A DNA stretch of 64,000 nt. Source: Scytalidium lignicola. Its lineage: Eukaryota > Ascomycota > Leotiomycetes. The notes beneath the pieces are model-generated. The model ran no database searches and was not told the origin of the DNA. It was given only the letters and a program-made list of their open reading frames with translations. Made by a program: the position numbers and the translations under genes. How positions within the stretch are numbered: the first letter of the stretch is position 1; every line of letters begins with the position of its first letter. Positions 44,272 through 55,597 of the stretch are shown piece after piece. The stretch covers positions 27,557 to 91,556 of the forward strand of contig NCSJ02000168.1 of NCBI GenBank assembly GCA_002812745.2, given 5' to 3'.

Positions 44272-46228
44272 CTACGGTTTCCAATGACCTGAATGTTTCA
44301 ATCGAGGCTCACGATCGGAATGTCGTCTAAGGAATCCGGCTTGGTGGCACTCTTCAACCAGTATATCGTCAGGAATCGCGTGAAAGTCCTTATAGGCTTT
44401 TTCCACTGCCCAAAATCTGCTCATAAATTTATGTACTATTTCCTTTGACCAGTTAAGCTTGTCCGGACCTAGGCCATTAGGTAGCCATGATCCAAAATAG
44501 TCCATTCTCCAAGTTGGCATATCCGGCCTAAGACCACGGCACTTTGGATCACAATTCAATAAATTATGATCACCCCAACCACTCACAAATGCTTGAATAA
44601 GTTTTGGATCTAATTTTCCTAGTATACCGGTATAATGAATTATCTCGAATATCTTGTGGGGTTCATCTGAGCAACCACGTGCAATCATGATGGCTAGCCA
44701 CAGTAGCGGAAACTCAGTTGGACAGAACCCAGGAAATGGTTCACATTCACGAAGGCGTTCTTCCTCGTGGACTGCTGTGAAACAGGATAGCCACCGATAG
44801 ACCTTGCCGGCATCACCTGTTCCATTACTATAGTCGATGTGTGCTTCCATATTTTCCCATCTGACGAAGCCGCGCTCGCATAAGATAATCCACAGATCGA
44901 AGATAGCAGACTGTTGGCGCCCTCTCCAGTAAAGATTGTTTAGAAGCATCTCATAGTCCGGATTCTTTCGCTCTAACTCAAAAATTATTCGGCTATCTCC
45001 AGGAGGATGAAATTCTGGTAACTTTGGGCCATAGCATGCTGATACTGCTTTATCCACAACTGTAATGACTTGGGCAAGCGCGGTTGGGGATTTTCCTCTC
45101 TGGCCTGGTTCTTGCTGCACTCGGCGAAGATTTACCAGATCTAACGTTGGCCACTCAAATCGACGACGTCGATGTATAAGCCGAGGATCATATAGGACAT
45201 CTACCTGGTCCCTGAATACAAGTTCTTCAAGAAGAATAAGCGCAGTTTGCTTCTGAGAAGATAGGTGTGTTTGGACATGCTGAGGAGGTGCTCCTGCACT
45301 GCTAACTCTTTGTAGTGCATCTTTCATAAAATCGTTGAAGTCCTTAGCAGCTAATGGGCCGGCTTCAGTTTGGTGAACCGTGGGAAGTTTGCATTTTGCT
45401 AGTGACTGGACAAAAGGCTGTGCAAATCGAAAACCACGGCAACGATTACTTGCTGAGCGGCGTGTTGAGTAGGCGTATTCATTAAGACCACAAGCTGAGA
45501 CAGCATAATGATGAAGGCTTCCAGTCGCTTTGATTTTATCAACTAAAATTCCAGAGTGACAATGAGATCCAATGCAGTTAACTTGAACACCATATATAAA
45601 TGTTTCAAGTAAGTTTGCAAGGACCGAAGAACACATGAACTTTGTCCCGAGATAGATCTGTCCTTTTTCACCACCATGGCACTGTAAGAAGATGTTGATG
45701 GCATCACCAGGTTTGGCCTTATGGGCCATTTCTTGGATCCAAAGCGTAAATGCTCCCAGTAACTCTTCCTCCGGAACTTGTTGAAAGAATTTGCCTTCTC
45801 GTGTCGAATGCTTTCGGGCAGAGTAAGTGAAAAGTGGAGTTCCAGCTGGACCAATCATCCCAAATTTGATATCTGAATGAGGTGTCTCCTCAAAGTACTT
45901 TTCGATCGGGAAGCAGGAGAGGAAGGTACCTGGGCACTCGTCCTTGAAAAGTCCAAGTGTACATGATATTCCCATAAAGTCAGAAAACATTGCCTGATCC
46001 GCGAGAGTCGTGTTGTTCGCTCCACACACTACTAAGGCATACATTGTTCCAGGGAGATATGGTTCAGTATGCAGTGGAGATGGAGGGAGGAGTCCCGATC
46101 CTGGGATTGGTAGCGGCTTGCTTTTCCCTATAGCTAATGAGTAAAAATCTACTACTTTATGCATAACACTTACCTGCAGAATTCCCGCGAGCACGTCCAC
46201 CTGGTGGATTTAGAAGAGGCACTGACAT
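44272..46228 (-). CDS. Caspase-like (clan CD) protein with unknown C-terminal domain
   Basis: Two exons, 46228-46174 and 46127-44272, give 636 residues; the phase-1 intron has GTAAGT and TATAG ends. The first 260 residues look like a caspase-hemoglobinase fold. A beta strand 'MYALVVCGANN' opens it. The candidate catalytic His is in 'IFLQCHGGEKGQIYLG' (about residue 169), and the candidate Cys is in 'IGSHCHSGILVDK' (about 208), equivalent to the D/S-CHSG of metacaspases. The ~370-residue remainder is Trp-rich and helical and matches nothing I know. The upstream frame runs on to 46357 without an ATG but with a plausible 51-nt intron, so an extra 5' exon is possible. It faces away from a chymotrypsin-like protease gene 725 bases off. 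Function is inferred only from the fold: proteolysis in stress or cell death. Confidence 0.6.
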
Positions 46229-46952
46229 TGTTGCAGGGTCTTGGTACAAGTTAGTAATCCGTACAAAGCGGCTGATTGGTTGAAACTTACACTTTTCGGA
46301 GGTATCAAAGGAGTTATTGGCGAAGACGCCACAGCCTGTCAGCGCGATGTTACTCAAATGGCAAGGATAATACCAAGCTAATCAAGTGGTCGATATATCC
46401 CTAAAATCCAGTGGAAGTTGATAAGTCTCGATGATTCTTGATAGATCGTAGAACGATTACTTTAATGGATCGTGCGGAGTGATTTTAATGATAAAGGAAG
46501 AAGGCAGAAGAGTTTGAGAATGCTGTTCTTCCTTATACCAATTTCCTATTTCGACTGGTTAGTTATTTCCTATTTCGACTGATTTCACACTCAAATTTGC
46601 ACCAAGGCAGGAGAAGACTACCGTACGTAAGTACCTAGTTCAGGTACTGACGAGAGAGCGACGTCATCCCTAGTACCCCTTCCTCAGAACTACTACTACC
46701 ACTCACGAGAGCACCAGGGAGAACACCAGGGAGAGCACCGCATACAAATATCCACAACGGGTCTCAATTACCTCCTTCATAGATATAGCGGTATGGCCGT
46801 TTGTTCCTACTCCCATCCGCTCCCTATGCTCTGGTGATGTGGCAGTGACATACCTGTAGGTCAACTGATCCACGAGCCATATATGGAGTAGATGCCCTTT
46901 TCTTCTTCTTCCAAATTATACTTTCTAAATCGTCGAAATCATCGTTGGAGCT
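46229..46952. promoter_or_regulatory. Divergent promoter between two protease-like genes
   Basis: About 725 bases. It holds a short imperfect tandem repeat (two copies of TTTCCTATTTCGACTG, near 46543-46580) and a CACCAGGGAGA repeat near 46709-46737. Part of 46229-46357 may be coding for the caspase-like gene. Confidence 0.4.
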
Positions 46953-48483
46953 ATGGTATCTTTTGCTACTCCATCCCCTAAGAAGGGCCAACCGCAAAGT
47001 CCCATCGTTCGATCCAAAAGTGCTTCTCCGTGGCGCGTTACCCGAACCTCCTCCTACCTACCACGCAACCCTCTCAACCTACGATTTGGGACCGTAACTC
47101 TTAGAGCACCGATCCCAAATCCCCTTTATGAAGCTTCATCATCGGACACACAGAATAATCTAGAACAACGTCCAGAGAAGGTCATTAGGCTCACATTACC
47201 CTTCAGCCTTCGTAACAATGGAATTCCTCGTGGCCCTACTGAAGCAGAACTTCCCGAGCTCCAAAAGCACTTTCCGACCCTGAGAAATGTTTCCTATCAG
47301 CATCCTTTCCTGGTATTACGCGTTGAAAAGCTACCAGAACAACCGTGGCCAACGATCCTTGCTGATCTACCACTATGGTTAACCACAACTTCGAATGAGC
47401 CCCCTCTTGAGATAGGTCAACTTGCCCGGGCAAGTCAACGGTTTACTGTGAAAGGCGACATCCAACACTATAAGACTCCGAATGAAGCCACGGTGTTAGA
47501 GATCATTGAGCTTGTAAATAAGAGAGGAGCTGGCGTTGACCGAATCCGATGGGATGGATGTATGTTTAGGGCATTCGGAGACCAGGAGCCAATACAAGGC
47601 TGGCAGAATCGCCTTCCAGCCAGGATCAACGGGTTTAGCATTTGCTATTTCTGGACTAAGTCACCCTTGGAAGAGCATGCATTGCGGATGAAGGCTCCTG
47701 CAGTAAACGTTACAGATGACACTGAATATAGACGGGAACAGCTGCGGCCTGGCATTATGATTTCTGGTTTTCATAACAATATGAAAGAAGGGCTTGGAAC
47801 GACTTCAGGAGCTTGTGTAGAATCACCGACTTCTGGCAAAAAATTCATAACTGTTGCTGCACACGGTTTCCCTGCTGGCGTAGGCGACTTTGTCTATCAT
47901 CCTCGAGTTTGTCTTTCCAACGGCCTACCCGATGCCAGATACCAGATAGCTCCGATCGATAAGAAGTTCGGAAACACGGATATTGCTCTAGCACAACTGC
48001 AGCCAGGGATTCAGTACTCTGGGGAGACTTTTTCTGATCCTGAACCCGGCCAACCACAGGCGCAACCATTCCGCCGCCTGAAGGACCCAGAAACTCTTAA
48101 CGTCTATGACCCAGTATTTATGAATACCCCGGTAAATGGACAATGTGAAGGCTTGCATATAGGAACTGAATGGGCACTTGGTTTTGAAGCATCTGATGAA
48201 GCTCCGCAACAAAGCAAATCACATTGTGAAATTGCACATTTCAGCTATTGGGGAAATGGAAGTGATATTTTTTTTCGAAGGTTGTTGTGGGGGTGTGATT
48301 TGGGATGAGAATTTTGATGTACTCGGACAATTTCGCTTCCAGGAAAAGGATGGGCAAAAGCTTGCTTATTCGCCCAGCTTTAAAGTACTGATAGACCAAG
48401 GCTATCAATTGTTAACTTATCTCAGACTAATAATATCATCGAGTGTACTAAGATTAGTACTACCCTCACTTTTACTATCATAG
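46953..48483 (+). CDS. Chymotrypsin-fold protease-like protein, frameshifted at a T8 run
   Basis: The first frame codes 451 residues (to 48308). The N-terminal ~275 residues are not recognised. A PA-clan protease-like domain follows: 'GTTSGACVE', then His304 in 'FITVAAHGFP' and Asp343 in 'FGNTDIALAQL', spaced as in trypsin-like enzymes. The nucleophile region is missing from this frame. It appears in the +1 frame immediately after eight T residues at 48268-48275, as 'EGCCGGVIWD' followed by 'LGQFRFQ', and that frame runs to 48483. With one T fewer the domain would be whole. The GCCGG box puts Cys where trypsin has Ser in GDSGG, as in 3C-like cysteine proteases. The frameshift may be a sequencing error or real inactivation. 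Divergent partner: the caspase-like gene. Confidence 0.55.
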
Positions 48484-48589
48484 GTTAACTTGTCTAAATT
48501 AATATCAAACTTATCAGTTTCCATACGTAAGCATGTACTTATCAAATCGCTTCTAATACGTTTCGTGATCTGCTCGTAATCTGGTCTGC

Positions 48590-49933
48590 AAGCCTAGGTC
48601 AAGATGAGTTCAGTAAAACTAAGGATGCCATCATAAACAATGCTATGGCGAGGACGGATCCAGAGAAGCAATATCATCTGGTTACGGGTGCTAGTAAGAC
48701 TAGAGTAGGAGGAGTACTCTTTCAACTCCAGGACCACTGAGGCAAGCCAGAGTCGGATTAATCTCTTTATGTCATTCAAACTTGCTGATACAGAAACCTG
48801 ATATGGGACTACAGTTAGGGAGGCCTTGGTAGTTGCCCGCTGCCTAGCGGAGGTTCGTTGGCTAGTGATAGGGAGCCCCTACTCGGTTAAAGTGTATACA
48901 GATCACAGCGCTCTATTGCCAACCCTCACCAAGGGAGACGATTCACATGGGAAAATTGCCAGGTGGATGGACCGTCTTACATAATATGACATAGAAGTCC
49001 ACTATAGACCTAGCAAATCACATATCATAGAAATAGCAGATAGCCTTTCCAGATTGCCAGGTAACTTTGCAAGACGAAGTGAGTAGGGAAGACAGTGAGA
49101 GGCTCGCATACCATGCTGCTACAGTGAGGTATGCAAGCTAAGGTTCTCAGCCAACTGATTCATGAGGGCAAGCATAGGGGAAGCACGAGTTACCATAGTC
49201 TCCTGGGACTGCTCCCTTTCACCAGTGGCTCTGCCGGTCGAAGTCCAGGGACCTATCGGAAAGTCTAGTTCAACAATATCCACACCGGAGGCAATCACTC
49301 AGGTGAATGAGGCCTGGGAGCGGATTCAGGGTCACCCTGAGTATGAACCAATTGTGAATTACCTGGTAATGGTATAGAGAGCACAAATCGGCTCAGTCAG
49401 TCTAAACGGAAGCAGGTGAAGTGAAGAAGAGGGCCATGAGATATCAGATAATGATTAAGAATTTGATCTTTCTGGAACATGAGGAGAAGCAACAAGCGAA
49501 GTACATCCTTAATTCAGAAGTGCTTTCGATGCTAAAGTGGGCACACGATGACCATGGCCATTTTGCTGCAACGCTCACCTTGCATAACCTGATCGGGCAA
49601 TTCTACTGGCCTACACAAACTTGGGATGTCGAAGACTATGTGTATTCCTGTGATTATTGCTAGCGCGTGGGCCCAAAGAAGAAGAGCTGCCGAATCCGGC
49701 CCATAATTCGTTTTGAACCCTGGAGCATAGTGGGGATGGATTACCTAGGCCCTATTACACCAGAAGGAGAAAATAGAGAGAAGTGTGTCTTGGTGGTCGT
49801 AGATTATTTTTCTCGAATGGTTTTCTTGAAAGTCTGCGCATCTGCAAATGCATCGGCTGTCATTTCCTTCTGGGTAGATCATCTAGCATCGATCTTTGAA
49901 TGGCCATCGTGTGTCTATACTCATGCACTATAA
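48590..49933 (+). mobile_element. Ty3/gypsy retrotransposon fragment (RNase H to integrase)
   Basis: A broken pol segment in several frames with stops. RNase H comes first ('TRVGGVLFQL', then 'VYTDHSALL' and 'DIEVHYRPSKSH'). An integrase zinc-binding region follows ('WAHDDHGHFAATLTLHNLI', then 'YSCDYC') and then the start of the integrase core ('GMDYLGPITPEG', 'VVVDYFSRM'). Order matches Ty3/gypsy (Metaviridae). Reverse transcriptase, gag, the end of integrase and LTRs are not seen. It begins about 100 bases after the protease-like gene, so the insertion may have disturbed that gene's 3' end. Confidence 0.8.
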
Positions 49934-50518
49934 TTGCTAACGAATGACATATTTGGGGTTGGTATTGCCATGTGAAGGAGGCGGGGTTGGGCGTTGCACG
50001 AGCTTAGCAAATGATATATATCAATTTAAGCTTAACTTGATGTATTATGCAGTATCTCCATGAATGTAGCACGACACATGCCATGCTTCATAAGTATATA
50101 TAGTCATATGTAAGAAGTGAATTGAAAGCTGCCTTAACAAGATTCACTTTCATTTACAAATGGTTACAAACTAAGGACTTTAAGAGCTTATATGAGATCT
50201 TGCCCATATTTTCCATTAAGTGAAATATCTTTGACATGTTAACTACATCATCTTCAAGTGCGATGTGTCTAACTTTTGCCCTATTCCTTATTGCCTCTAA
50301 CATTTTCTCGCATTGAACTCATTCACAATGTAGTAGGATTAAACGCATCACAGGGAATACAGTTAATGGAATGTGTCACATTGGACTGAGCCTTGCAGAT
50401 CTAATCTAATAGCAACATGGCTAGTAATATGTTCATATGTAAAAGAAAGATTCTGAGCTGTTTTCTTTAACTTCGCAATCCAGAAAATTGGTAATATTTT
50501 AGTTCCCCTTCGTAACCC
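49934..50518. other. AT-rich spacer
   Basis: About 580 bases between the retroelement fragment and the beta-rich tail. No coding or repeat structure recognised. Confidence 0.5.
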
Positions 50519-51310
50519 CTATTCACGCTGTATAATGCTAGGTAGATAACGGATATGACTGAGATCTACGGAAAGAATAGTGCCTTGATGTGGGGTCAGG
50601 ACATGAAATGGAACCTCCTCACTGTATTTTTTTCTATAATATGAAGATATTTCTACGCCATTCTCGAAGATCATGATCCTTTTGTCTGAGTAGATAAGCG
50701 TGACAATTGTCCAGTCGGAACTTCCGACTTTAATCGAGCTAGCCCATTGTTGGCTATGATCATTCTCATGGTGCCATACAACGACCTGTCCATTATTCAA
50801 AATGGAGAGTATGTATCCTCCAAATATGGTAATTTTTGCCTCCCTGCCATTTGAGTTGTTGACTCTCATGCGATACATGATGATACAATTATCCTTAGGA
50901 AGAGTGTGTCTTACTTGTATGAACGCGGCGGAAGCCGCGGGCGTAGAAATGTAGCTCGAAATATTCATGTAACTATCAAAGGGAAGTTGATGGATAGTTT
51001 ATGTCCGTTTGATCGCAAGTCAGCGAGACTACAGAACGCAATATCCCATTTTGTACCTCGACTCATCACGAATGAAGGCTCCACCACCAGTATATCTGAG
51101 ATGATTGCTCGTATCCCAAATTCGACCTTCCGGAACTGCCAATTGAAAGTTGGTCGGAATGTCCGGCGTATACCTGTCTTCCATACATCGATGTAGTTGC
51201 CATCTTCAAAAATGTAGAGCGAGTTAGGCGTAATGTAAAAGGCCACCGTATGTGACTTATCGTCATCAAGCTGAATAGTTGACTCGACCATGTCATACTC
51301 CGACCAATAT
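50519..51310 (-). pseudogene. Frameshifted beta-sandwich tail of the NLR gene
   Basis: Two overlapping minus-strand frames, 51291-50965 and 50968-50519, continue one another after a one-base shift near 50968. The first follows the NLR reading frame after another shift near 51300. Both carry a similar unit. One reads 'HTVAFYITPNSLYIFEDGNYID', the other 'WTIVTLIYSDKRIMIFENGVEI' (parts), suggesting two beta-sandwich modules of lectin or LamG-like type, each with an aliphatic-aromatic strand then a Gly turn. I cannot name the family. It could instead be a separate degraded gene. Confidence 0.4.
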
Positions 51311-54300
51311 TAGACTTCCGATCACTATATTCAAAAGTCACACCACAAGCAAGCTCAAGCTTGAACACTGCATTAAACTNAAAAAAGCCCAGTTAGATAT
51401 ATTTCATATGATCTGAAGAAAACATTATTAAGATAAATCAAGCTCACATCTAATGTATCGAATCTAATTTTAAATAAAATTAACGTCCCCTCAACTTGAA
51501 CCCGGAATTCGCGTTTAGTAGATAAGTTTGTCCACTTAAGGCTCCCATATCTAAAATATCTAATATTAAAAGAGTTATGCTCTGTAGTTATCTGAGGCTC
51601 ATTGCCAAAATGATCGTAGTTCCAGTCTTCGTTTCGTTCCAGGTCCATATCCTCTGAGATGGGGTAATCGAAGACGCCATTCTGGTCAGAATCGCCACTA
51701 TATGGGAAATGGAAACCGGGATTCCGGGCTGCTAGCAAGGCGTCGTCGGCTAAATAATCTAGAAGATCGGGAGTCAACGGTGAAGACCTTTCAAGAACAG
51801 TGCTATCGTCTCTCCGTCTCTCAATCGGCTTCTCAACAACTTGCTGTTCCGAGCTGGTGGGGCCGGAGAGGGGAAACCGTCTAATAGTTGTCCGCTTTAA
51901 GCCTACAGATTCCGAACTATGTATTCTTCTCTTGTGTTCCTTCAGTCTCTTAGTTGAGGGAAATGGCGGATATTCACAACCCGGCACATCACAAACGATC
52001 CGTCGGTGAGCTGCCTCATGGGCTACTCGAAGATCGTCGTTGTCAAATCCCATGGCAGCACGGGGGCATGACCATAGACGACACGTAAATACATTCATTC
52101 TGAAATTTTGCCTGAATCTTTCAAGGTCCTGCAAGCTAACTCCGGGGTAGCTGCGCATATCAAGCAACCTTTTGATTGTACACTGGTAATTAAAGAGGAG
52201 AGACTCTAGACTTACGATCTCAACGAGATCGGTTGTATTGCCTGCCGAGGTATGAACGCGAGGTAAAAGTCATATGAAGTTTACCACTTACGATCCTTTA
52301 AATCTGCTGTTTCCAAACATCTTGAGCGCTGTTCTAAGAGGAGCGTTCTTGCCAAGTCGTATAATCTGCTGCTTTCTTGTAAGTACTCTAGGCGATCATC
52401 GGGCAACACGGAACTGTGGTCCACAGTCGGCTGTGGAAATATATTTGACAACTCGCAGGATAGAAGAAAGAACTTTGAGCTCATATCTATACCGTTACTA
52501 GATTTAGCATTTAAAAGAAGATATTCCACCCAGTACTCCGTGGCGTAGATATGAAATGCATGTAGGCCGAGGAGAATTCGTGAGAGTCGTGGGTGTTCTG
52601 GGTAAGATGGTGTTAATATTCGAACGGCTGAGTATAGACATGTAACTGCTGCAAGCCCCTGTTCATGTAGAGCGATATCCTCGTTTAAGATCACACTACT
52701 GTCGGGGCTTTGCAGAAAGCTACTTTCGTTAGCAGAAGTCTTGATGAAGGGAATTAGGGATGACCTCCTTTTTCACAGAGACGTGGATGAATGCAAATGT
52801 TGAGTCAGGTCGCTCCTCCACCAACGGAGCACACATGTCAAAAACATACTGGGGAACTAGTTCACTGATGTCCGATTCTCCTGTACTGAAAGTGAGTGCA
52901 GACCGAAACTCAGCTTTGCGAAGTGGCCGTTTAGCAAAGGCTATCCATCCAAGGATAGATTTCATTCTTGCAACAGAGCGGTCGTCAAAGCGGGATAAAA
53001 GTTGTGTCGGAATTTGTCCATAGCTATTGCTCATATCAAAAGAGCTGTATGTTAAAGACAGAAGGCTTGAAAACGTACAATTCACTTAATTTTCGTGGTA
53101 GAGTGTCTGCAGCACTCAGAATTTCATTCCTTCCGAAGAACATATTTGTTGCAAGATAATCCAAGACAAGTCTGGCCCATAGAAACATCCCTATTTACAG
53201 TCAGCTCCCAGTATAAGAATTTAATTCTGAGGCTCACCGTCTGCTTTTTTGGTAATATGAAGTTCCATAGTCTTGCTATCAGAATCACTGATTCCTACCT
53301 GCGACAGACGGTGTCCAAGTCCATTTAGCCTATGAGAAACGTAAAACTGGATGCATTTCTCCATACTTTCTTTCTCATCTGAAAGAGATACAATATGTTT
53401 GTTCCTTAACTTCTTTTGAATGGTTGGTGTGATGCGGCTGGACAGAAGCACTTTACAGACCGTCGAGTTAGATGAGAACGCAGTAGATACGAGCCGCTCT
53501 AGAATGCCGATGACTTTGGCTTGTTTATCGATGTCACATTCATCTAATCCGTCAACAATTATATGGATATACCTAGTTTGCGAAGGTACTGGTGCAGCAG
53601 CGCTCACCAAATGACATAAGAGCTGCTCGAGTAGCTGAGAGCTGGCTGCTTTCTTCTTCAGTATCAGCTCTTCATATACATGGGCAACCAAGTCTTCGTT
53701 GGACCGGATGACTTGTATGAGAATCAATCTCAAGATCTGCTCATAATCTATAGATGCGGCAGACGAATAAGTACAGAAATGAGGGACAACCAAAGAGCGC
53801 CTGCTTGACCGGAGGAATGTAGCAATTTGTGTAGCTAAGACACTTTTGCCTGTACCTGGATGCCCATGGAGGATTAGAAAACTTGCTTCTTGGCTACATC
53901 GCATCCACGCGGATATTTTCGGTTGCTTCAGTATCCAGTCACAAGTTTGAGGGTTGCTAGATACTTCAAAGGCGATAGAGTCGAAGATCTTTAACTGGTC
54001 AGATGGGTCCACTCTCAGCCAGCCAATAATTGCAAGATATTGGGTTGCTGTCTGCTCTGCTTCATTTTTCACTACTTTCTCAAGAGCCTCCTGTCTCCAG
54101 ATTTTGAGATTTTCTCTCATCTCTCGTGCCTCTGAGATATTGATTGCATTGGTTGTCTTGTCAACCAAATCTTCGTGCGCTGTCAGATCCTCGACAATAT
54201 TATCAAATTGCCTCTGGAAGCGTCCCCATGAAGTAAGGAAGAACACTTGCCAGCCTGTCAAATATCAGAGAAGCCTACTCGATTATGTTCGCTACAGTAT

Positions 54301-55004
54301 GAGCTTACCGCTTCTGCGAACATACTTGTAAGCTTGCTTGTGGAACTTGAGCATATCAGCATAGAAAACAGCCAGAGTCTGTTGGACATCAAGGTCTTTC
54401 GAGAATGTATGGTTGAAGATCTTGAACCTAGCTAGAGGTTCGGCAAGTCGAGTGTAGGCTTTGATGATTCTCTCAAATGCCTCAACATAGTCTGATGCAA
54501 TCTAGCAATATAATCTCAGCACCTGGAAACACGATTCTACCATGTTCGTACAAGGCATATGTACCTTTAAGATTAACTTGATCGGTGCCCAGATCCATGG
54601 GAGGTAGGGCGTCCCATTGCAGAGAACTTCGATTGACTGAGAATAATACTGCAGGCCAGTGAAGAGAGGAACAAGTCTTCGCATATTGCGCAGGGATTGG
54701 CGTGCGGCGAGCTCATCTTCGATCTGGTGAGCAGCTTTCTGGATATCGTCGAGCGTTGTATCCTTCAGATTTGCGAAGTCGTTAATCGAAACGGTTCGTT
54801 CTAGGTCCTCGAAGGCTTCCCGGATGACAGCTTTGGCTGGTAACGAAACCCGGACCGCAAGTGGCATAATTATCTCTCCAACCTTCTCCCACTTTTTAGT
54901 GAGTCTTTTCTGGGCAGCAACTAAAGCATAAAGGATTTTACGAAAAAGTTCAAATGCTAAATTTATTTGATGGCTACAAAGAACTTGGAAAGGGTAATCT
55001 TCAT
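51066..55004 (-). CDS. NACHT NLR-type receptor with DUF7708 and C2H2 fingers, likely frameshifted
   Basis: The spliced segments are ~55004-54565, 54501-54309, 54254-53238, 53190-53079, 53044-~52768, ~52767-52292, 52241-52216, 52182-51448 and 51377 onward. The N-terminal DUF7708-like helical domain ('ANLKDTTLDDIQKAAHQIED', 'NGTPYLPWIWAPIK') is followed by NACHT, with Walker A GHPGTGKS and Walker B 'IIVDGLDEC'. A winged-helix-like part ends 'FAFIHVSVK'. A helical region and a C-terminal pair of C2H2-like fingers ('CDVPGCEYPPF...EHKRRIH') come next. No ATG was found upstream of 54867, although coding similarity reaches 55004. Between 52772 and 52768 an A5 run (minus strand) must lose a base to join the frames. 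The frame then leaves the beta-rich tail near 51300. Fungal NLRs of this kind mediate non-self recognition and cell death. This copy may be inactive or mis-sequenced. Confidence 0.65.
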
Positions 55005-55597
55005 CTGATCATTTTAAAGTGGCTAAGCACTTGGTAAATAGGTGACAACCCAGCCAGCTCAAGTTTAAGATTTAAGACCATGTCAAGCCTGGTGGGCTGT
55101 GCTCTGCTCTGCGAGTGCTAAAGTGATCCTTCAACGCATAATTCCAACATCAGGGGGCAAATGAGATACAATTCTATTGGCCCTTGAAATAAGGCAAAAT
55201 GAGGCTGAATAGATGATGATGATGATCCACCTAGCTAAGCTTACTTAAAGGGGCACGAAGGGGTACTGGTATAATCTAATTCTTTCCATTTTAATATATT
55301 TTAACATTAATAATTAGTAAGTAATTTTTACTTTTTTGAATGTATTTTCGCGCATCCTAACCTGTTAGCCAAAATGGCCCAGCCAAATCCATAGATTTTG
55401 TGTTTTGNTTTTTCGTTTTTGGTCGATCACCAGATTCGGGCATCCTGTTAGAAGCCCCACGGATAGGTAACGCAAGGCTGAGCAAGGAACCACCTCAACC
55501 AATGACGCCTCATTCCCAAGGGCGCACCAGAGATAATAATGCCCCGACTGAAATGACTGTCGTGATATCTTTAATCTAGCAACACCAAACCTCCATC
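55005..55597. promoter_or_regulatory. Divergent region between NLR and SNF2 genes
   Basis: About 590 bases, AT-rich in the middle, with an ambiguous base at 55408 next to a T run. It may include an unrecognised first NLR exon. Confidence 0.4.
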
